In this document: in pieces, positions 61,139-64,000 of the stretch
How the letters are laid out: the number at the start of each line of letters is the position of its first letter
Numbering within the stretch: the stretch's first letter is position 1
Source of the DNA: Sphaerochaetaceae bacterium
GTDB lineage: Bacteria > Spirochaetota > Spirochaetia > Sphaerochaetales > Sphaerochaetaceae
Reading direction: 5' to 3'
Length of the DNA: 64,000 bases
Assembly: GCA_024405015.1 (NCBI GenBank)
Contig: JAKSPE010000002.1
Location: forward strand, 62,001 to 126,000
Notes under the pieces: model-generated
The model's input: the letters and a program-made list of their open reading frames with translations, nothing else
The model's database searches: none
What the model was told of the DNA's origin: nothing
Position numbers and translations under genes: made by a program

Positions 61139-61957
61139 ATGGACCGTTTGGATAAGATATTAGGTGATGCTGGAATCGGTTCCAGAAAGGATTGCGAAAA
61201 GCTGGTTCGCAGAGGCTATGTGACCGTCAATGGTGAGGTTGTGCGAACAGCCAGCCTGAAGGTTGCCGACTCGGATGTGGTTGCCGTCGATGGAGAGGTT
61301 GTCCCTCGCCATCGTGATGTGGTCTGCATCATGAACAAGGTTGCAGGTCTTGTCACTTCCACCGAAGATGGACGCAACAGAACCGTCATGGAGCATCTGC
61401 CTCAGGATATGCAGGTGCAGAAGGTTCTGCCGGTCGGAAGACTGGACAAGGATACCGAAGGTCTTCTTGTATTCTCCAATCAGGGAGATCTTATCCATAG
61501 GCTCATCTCTCCAAAGCATGAGGTTCCAAAAGTCTACTATGTGGAGCACGAAGGCGATGTGACTTCTACCGAGGTCGAAAAGGCCTTTTCCGGTATTGCA
61601 CTCAAGGATGGCAGTGTCTGTCGCAGTGCAGATCTGATGCGCATTGCAGAAGGCAGAAGCCTGATTCTGATTCGCCAGGGTATGTATCACCAGGTAAAGC
61701 GCATGTATGCTGCCATGGGTCTTCACGTGAACTATCTCAAGAGGGTTCAGATTGGCTCTCTGGTTCTTGGAGACCTGGCCCCGGGAGAGGTTCGTGAGCT
61801 GTTAGAGTCTGAGATTGCACTTCTTTCGGACAAGGATGCCCGCATCGTGTTTACATCTGCTGACGATCCTGTCTATTCCCAGAGCCCAGCCTTTCAGCAG
61901 TTTCTGAAACTCACAGAGGTGGAAAGGGAATCGGATAGTGAAATGGAGGACGTCTGA
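61139..61957 (+). CDS. RsuA/RluB-family rRNA pseudouridine synthase
   Basis: A 272-residue protein. The N-terminal S4 RNA-binding domain (MDRLDKILGDAGIGSRKDCE) is followed by the catalytic domain with VGRLDKDTEGLLVFSNQGDL, which carries the catalytic Asp. The closing motif GMYHQVKRMYAAMG is closer to RsuA (16S position 516) than to the NREVRRL form of RluB. A charged 35-residue tail extends beyond the family norm. Start at 61139 follows GAGGA. Its stop overlaps the next start (TGATG). Confidence 0.9.
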   Translation: MDRLDKILGDAGIGSRKDCEKLVRRGYVTVNGEVVRTASLKVADSDVVAVDGEVVPRHRDVVCIMNKVAGLVTSTEDGRNRTVMEHLPQDMQVQKVLPVGRLDKDTEGLLVFSNQGDLIHRLISPKHEVPKVYYVEHEGDVTSTEVEKAFSGIALKDGSVCRSADLMRIAEGRSLILIRQGMYHQVKRMYAAMGLHVNYLKRVQIGSLVLGDLAPGEVRELLESEIALLSDKDARIVFTSADDPVYSQSPAFQQFLKLTEVERESDSEMEDV

Positions 61958-63153
61958 TGCAGGAACTTGCCGCAAAAGCCTACCGTATGCTGACTAAGCA
62001 GATTGTCCCATTCTGGCTTGGTCTCAAGGATGAGGAGAATGGTGGATTTTATGGATATCTGAGCTATGACCTTGCCTTGGACAAGAAATATGACAAGGGC
62101 TGCATTCTGAACAGCCGCATCCTTTGGTTCTTCTCTGAGGCAGCCTTGCTATTGAAGTCGGAGAATTCCAAACTCTATCTTGCTTGTCGCGATGCGGCAG
62201 ACCATGCCTATGAGTTTCTGGTCTCCCATTGCCTGGATCCGAAGTTTGGTGGTGTATTCTGGTCTGTGGACTACCTTGGAAGCCCAAGTGACACCACAAA
62301 GCATACCTATAACCAGGCGTTTGCCATCTATGCCTTAAGTGCCTACTACAAGATGAGCGGCAACGCCGATGCCCTGAGCCATGCCTTCGACCTCTATGAG
62401 GTGGTGGAGCGCCGCTGTACCGATGACATCGGTTATCTGGAAAGCTTTTCGGTGGACTGGAAGCCGTCTGAGAATGACAAGCTTTCTGAGAATGGCATCA
62501 TTGCCCAGAAGACGATGAACACGCTTTTGCATGTCTTTGAAGGCTACAGTGCCCTGTATCAGGTCAGCGGAGACTCTAGGGTGGAATCCTCCTTGCGTTG
62601 GATTCTGGATATCTATGAGAACCGGATCTTTGACCCGAAGCAGAGAAGGCTGCTTGTTTTCTTTGATGAGAACTACAACTCCATTTTGGATCTCTACAGC
62701 TATGGTCATGACATTGAGTCTTCGTGGCTTGTGGATTGGGGTTGCTCCCTTTTGGGCGATATGGATCTGATTGAGCGAATTGCATCCATCAACTCCATTC
62801 TTGCACAGAATGTGTACCGCGAAGGCTATGTGAATCACTCCTTGAGAGCCGAGCGTGACCGCGGGGTGGAGGATGAAACCCGTAACTGGTGGGTTCAGGC
62901 GGAGACTGTCCTGGGCTTTGCGCATGAGGCTCTGAAGAATCCAGGAGATGATACTTATCTTGAGGCGGCAAAGGATGTCTTTGCGTTCATTGAGACGAAG
63001 ATGGTTGACCCAAGAGAGGGCAGTGAGTGGCTTTCTGCTTTGGATGGGGATATGAATCCGATTCACAAACCTATCGTGGAGCCTTGGAAGTGCCCTTACC
63101 ACAATGGAAGAATGTGCATGAACCTGATTGCCCTTGCCAAGGATTTTGAGTGA
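61957..63153 (+). CDS. AGE-family epimerase, cellobiose/mannobiose 2-epimerase type
   Basis: A 398-residue (alpha/alpha)6-barrel isomerase. Conserved segments match cellobiose 2-epimerases: KTMNTLLHVFEGYSALY, DLYSYGHDIESSWLVDWG, TRNWWVQAETVLGF and WKCPYHNGRMCMNL; these contain the catalytic His pair. Such enzymes convert the reducing-end glucose of beta-1,4 disaccharides to mannose or the reverse; N-acylglucosamine 2-epimerase is the related alternative. It is coupled to the pseudouridine synthase gene yet lies in the mannose/GlcNAc locus, so a role in processing imported disaccharides is inferred. No signal peptide. Confidence 0.88.
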   Translation: MQELAAKAYRMLTKQIVPFWLGLKDEENGGFYGYLSYDLALDKKYDKGCILNSRILWFFSEAALLLKSENSKLYLACRDAADHAYEFLVSHCLDPKFGGVFWSVDYLGSPSDTTKHTYNQAFAIYALSAYYKMSGNADALSHAFDLYEVVERRCTDDIGYLESFSVDWKPSENDKLSENGIIAQKTMNTLLHVFEGYSALYQVSGDSRVESSLRWILDIYENRIFDPKQRRLLVFFDENYNSILDLYSYGHDIESSWLVDWGCSLLGDMDLIERIASINSILAQNVYREGYVNHSLRAERDRGVEDETRNWWVQAETVLGFAHEALKNPGDDTYLEAAKDVFAFIETKMVDPREGSEWLSALDGDMNPIHKPIVEPWKCPYHNGRMCMNLIALAKDFE

Positions 63154-63265
63154 GGGTCTATGCACATGAGAACCTATAGCCCATAGATCCGTAGCTCCTG
63201 CGGACCTCTTCATCAATCGACTAACCAATACACCTAAAGGATTACTATACTGATTCCTCCAATAA

Positions 63266-63407
63266 TGCTCATGTTCATAAACCGTGCAAGGCCTGATGTG
63301 TGCTGCCCGTTGGGCCCGCCATGCTTGCGGCTACGTTTGGCTTTACGGCCCACTTGCCGCCTGACAGGCTAGAACACACAGGCATCGCACCGCCAATGAA
63401 CAATCGC
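63266..63407 (+). repeat. Divergent third copy of the GC-rich intergenic repeat
   Basis: Same plan as 17557-17700: TGCTCATGT at the start, a GC-rich hairpin core (GGGCCCGCC, GGCTTTACGGCC, TTGCCGCCTGACAGG), then CTAGAACACACAGGC (CTAGAACGCACAGGC in copy 1) and a final CCAATGAACAATCGC (CCAATCCACAATCAC in copy 1). Sequence identity elsewhere is low. The interval 63154-63467 has no gene. Confidence 0.6.
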
Positions 63408-63424
63408 TTTGGAAATGTCTTGCC

Positions 63425-63448
63425 AATGTAATATTTTTGAATTACATT
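63425..63448. promoter_or_regulatory. Toxin-antitoxin operator
   Basis: AATGTAAT, eight bases, ATTACATT, a perfect inverted repeat 20 bp before the antitoxin start; the expected place for autorepression by the antitoxin or the complex. Confidence 0.65.
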
Positions 63449-63467
63449 AGTTGTGTAAGAGGTGTTT

Positions 63468-63752
63468 ATGGCAAAAGATGCTTTAATTCAAGTCCGAATT
63501 GATGAGGATCTCAAGAATCAAGTAGAGGCTCTTTACAAGTCTTTGGGAACAACTTTCTCTGAAGTTGTCAGAATGCTTGCTGTACAAAGTCTTGAAGAGC
63601 AGGGGATTCCATTTGAGGTGAAATCAGGGTTTCGACCACATAAGAATCTTGTTGCAAGAGGTGTTGCCCACAAATATGCAGATCCTTCCAAGATTCCTTT
63701 TGAAAAAGATGCCTGGAGACAGGCTGCCGTGAGGAAACATGCAGATAATTGA
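63468..63752 (+). CDS. RelB/DinJ-family antitoxin
   Basis: A 94-residue protein. The N-terminal ribbon-helix-helix is characteristic: ALIQVRIDEDLKNQVEALYK, then SLGTTFSEVVRMLAVQSLEE, followed by the GIPFEVKS segment typical of RelB/DinJ and a flexible tail that would wrap the toxin. Start at 63468 follows AGAGG; an in-frame GTG two codons earlier is unlikely. Its end overlaps the toxin gene by 14 bp, giving coupled translation. Confidence 0.88.
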   Translation: MAKDALIQVRIDEDLKNQVEALYKSLGTTFSEVVRMLAVQSLEEQGIPFEVKSGFRPHKNLVARGVAHKYADPSKIPFEKDAWRQAAVRKHADN

Positions 63753-64000
63753 CGCAAATATCATTCTACGCTACCTGATGGACGATCATCCAGAACAGAG
63801 TGAAGAAGCTGCAAAGATAATTGCTGAAGATGTTTCAACAACATTTGAGGTGATTGCCGAAGTGGTTTATGTCATGGAAAGTTTTTATGATATGCCAAGA
63901 TCGGAAATCACATGGGATTTACACAAACTTCTTTGTGATGTCAGAGTATCAGACCGCAAGGCTCTTATGTATGCACTCGGAGTTTTCAATAGGACATCTT
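63739..64000 (+). CDS. PIN-domain toxin (VapC-like), cut by the window end
   Basis: The first 87 residues are visible. MQIIDANIILRYLMDDHPEQ carries the first PIN acidic residue (Asp5), and the later Glu of the family fits VIAEVVYVMESFYDM. PIN toxins are magnesium-dependent RNases that act on tRNA, rRNA or mRNA. Pairing a PIN toxin with a RelB/DinJ-type antitoxin is a known hybrid arrangement. The C-terminal part lies beyond the window. Confidence 0.85.
   Translation, partial: MQIIDANIILRYLMDDHPEQSEEAAKIIAEDVSTTFEVIAEVVYVMESFYDMPRSEITWDLHKLLCDVRVSDRKALMYALGVFNRTS

Noticed and set aside
63361-63385. GC-rich hairpins at 63300-63380 as a terminator of the epimerase gene
   Set aside because: No T-run follows and the layout matches the intergenic repeat family better.
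1-64000. tRNA, rRNA or known riboswitches
   Set aside because: No cloverleaf with a GTTCRA-type T-loop, no rRNA signature, and no riboswitch core was recognised while reading the intergenic regions.

Overview
The window reads as chromosome of a host-associated, anaerobic, Gram-negative bacterium, most likely a spirochaete of the Sphaerochaeta/Treponema type. That placement is an inference from overall gene style: signal-peptide-type (non-lipoprotein) binding proteins ending in FA-Q, a sigma54-driven Psp system, ROK-controlled sugar uptake, and outer-membrane-like small proteins. No rRNA, tRNA or CRISPR array was found.

Layout. 0.1-1.2 kb: a ROK-family regulator. 1.2-8.5 kb: the most striking region, eight consecutive paralogous small secreted proteins (about 183-223 aa), each its own transcription unit with a private promoter and, in seven of eight, a private hairpin terminator. 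Most promoters share a fixed architecture: the palindrome TTTACAAATTTGTAAA about 33 bp upstream of the -35 box, a TTGACA -35, and a conserved TGGGCATTGGAAAAA exactly where the transcript should start. Two decayed IS200/IS605 transposase fragments lie between members. 8.6-16 kb: htpG, an ATP-binding winged-helix regulator lacking its AlbA domain, rlmE, a flavin reductase-like protein, a rhomboid protease, a small outer-membrane-like protein and an oxidoreductase. 16-23 kb: an accessory zone with two ATPase/winged-helix regulators fronted by short-period iterons, an ankyrin protein, adenosine deaminase and a diguanylate cyclase; four of these genes sit between two inverted copies of a 314-bp GC-rich repeat. 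23-32.8 kb: proS, a split transketolase, a DUF6062-type zinc protein, a PHP phosphatase, aspS, a possible MITE, rsmI and a SpoU methyltransferase.

32.8-36 kb is a phage-shock-type membrane stress module: two pspA genes, each with a sigma54 promoter and paired upstream palindromes, pspF, and pspC. 36-41.5 kb: Lon-like protease, NIF3 protein, lspA, a beta-propeller glycosidase-like protein and an esterase-fold protein with Cys in place of the nucleophilic Ser. 41.7-52.3 kb: galE, then an oligopeptide ABC transporter with unusually enlarged OppB and OppD, an ApbE-like protein and a cytidylate-kinase-like protein. 52.4-63.2 kb: a carbohydrate locus (ROK repressor, ABC transporter, GH20 hexosaminidase, GH2 beta-mannosidase, cellobiose-2-epimerase-like protein) whose enzyme set fits intracellular breakdown of the Man-GlcNAc-GlcNAc core of N-glycans; three matching operator-like sites tie the ROK gene to the transporter operon. 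The window ends with a third divergent GC-rich repeat and a RelB/DinJ-PIN toxin-antitoxin pair that runs off the edge.

A window-wide feature is start-site architecture: ten genes on both strands have a good -10 box ending 6 or 7 nt before the ATG and no Shine-Dalgarno sequence, so they are predicted to be leaderless.
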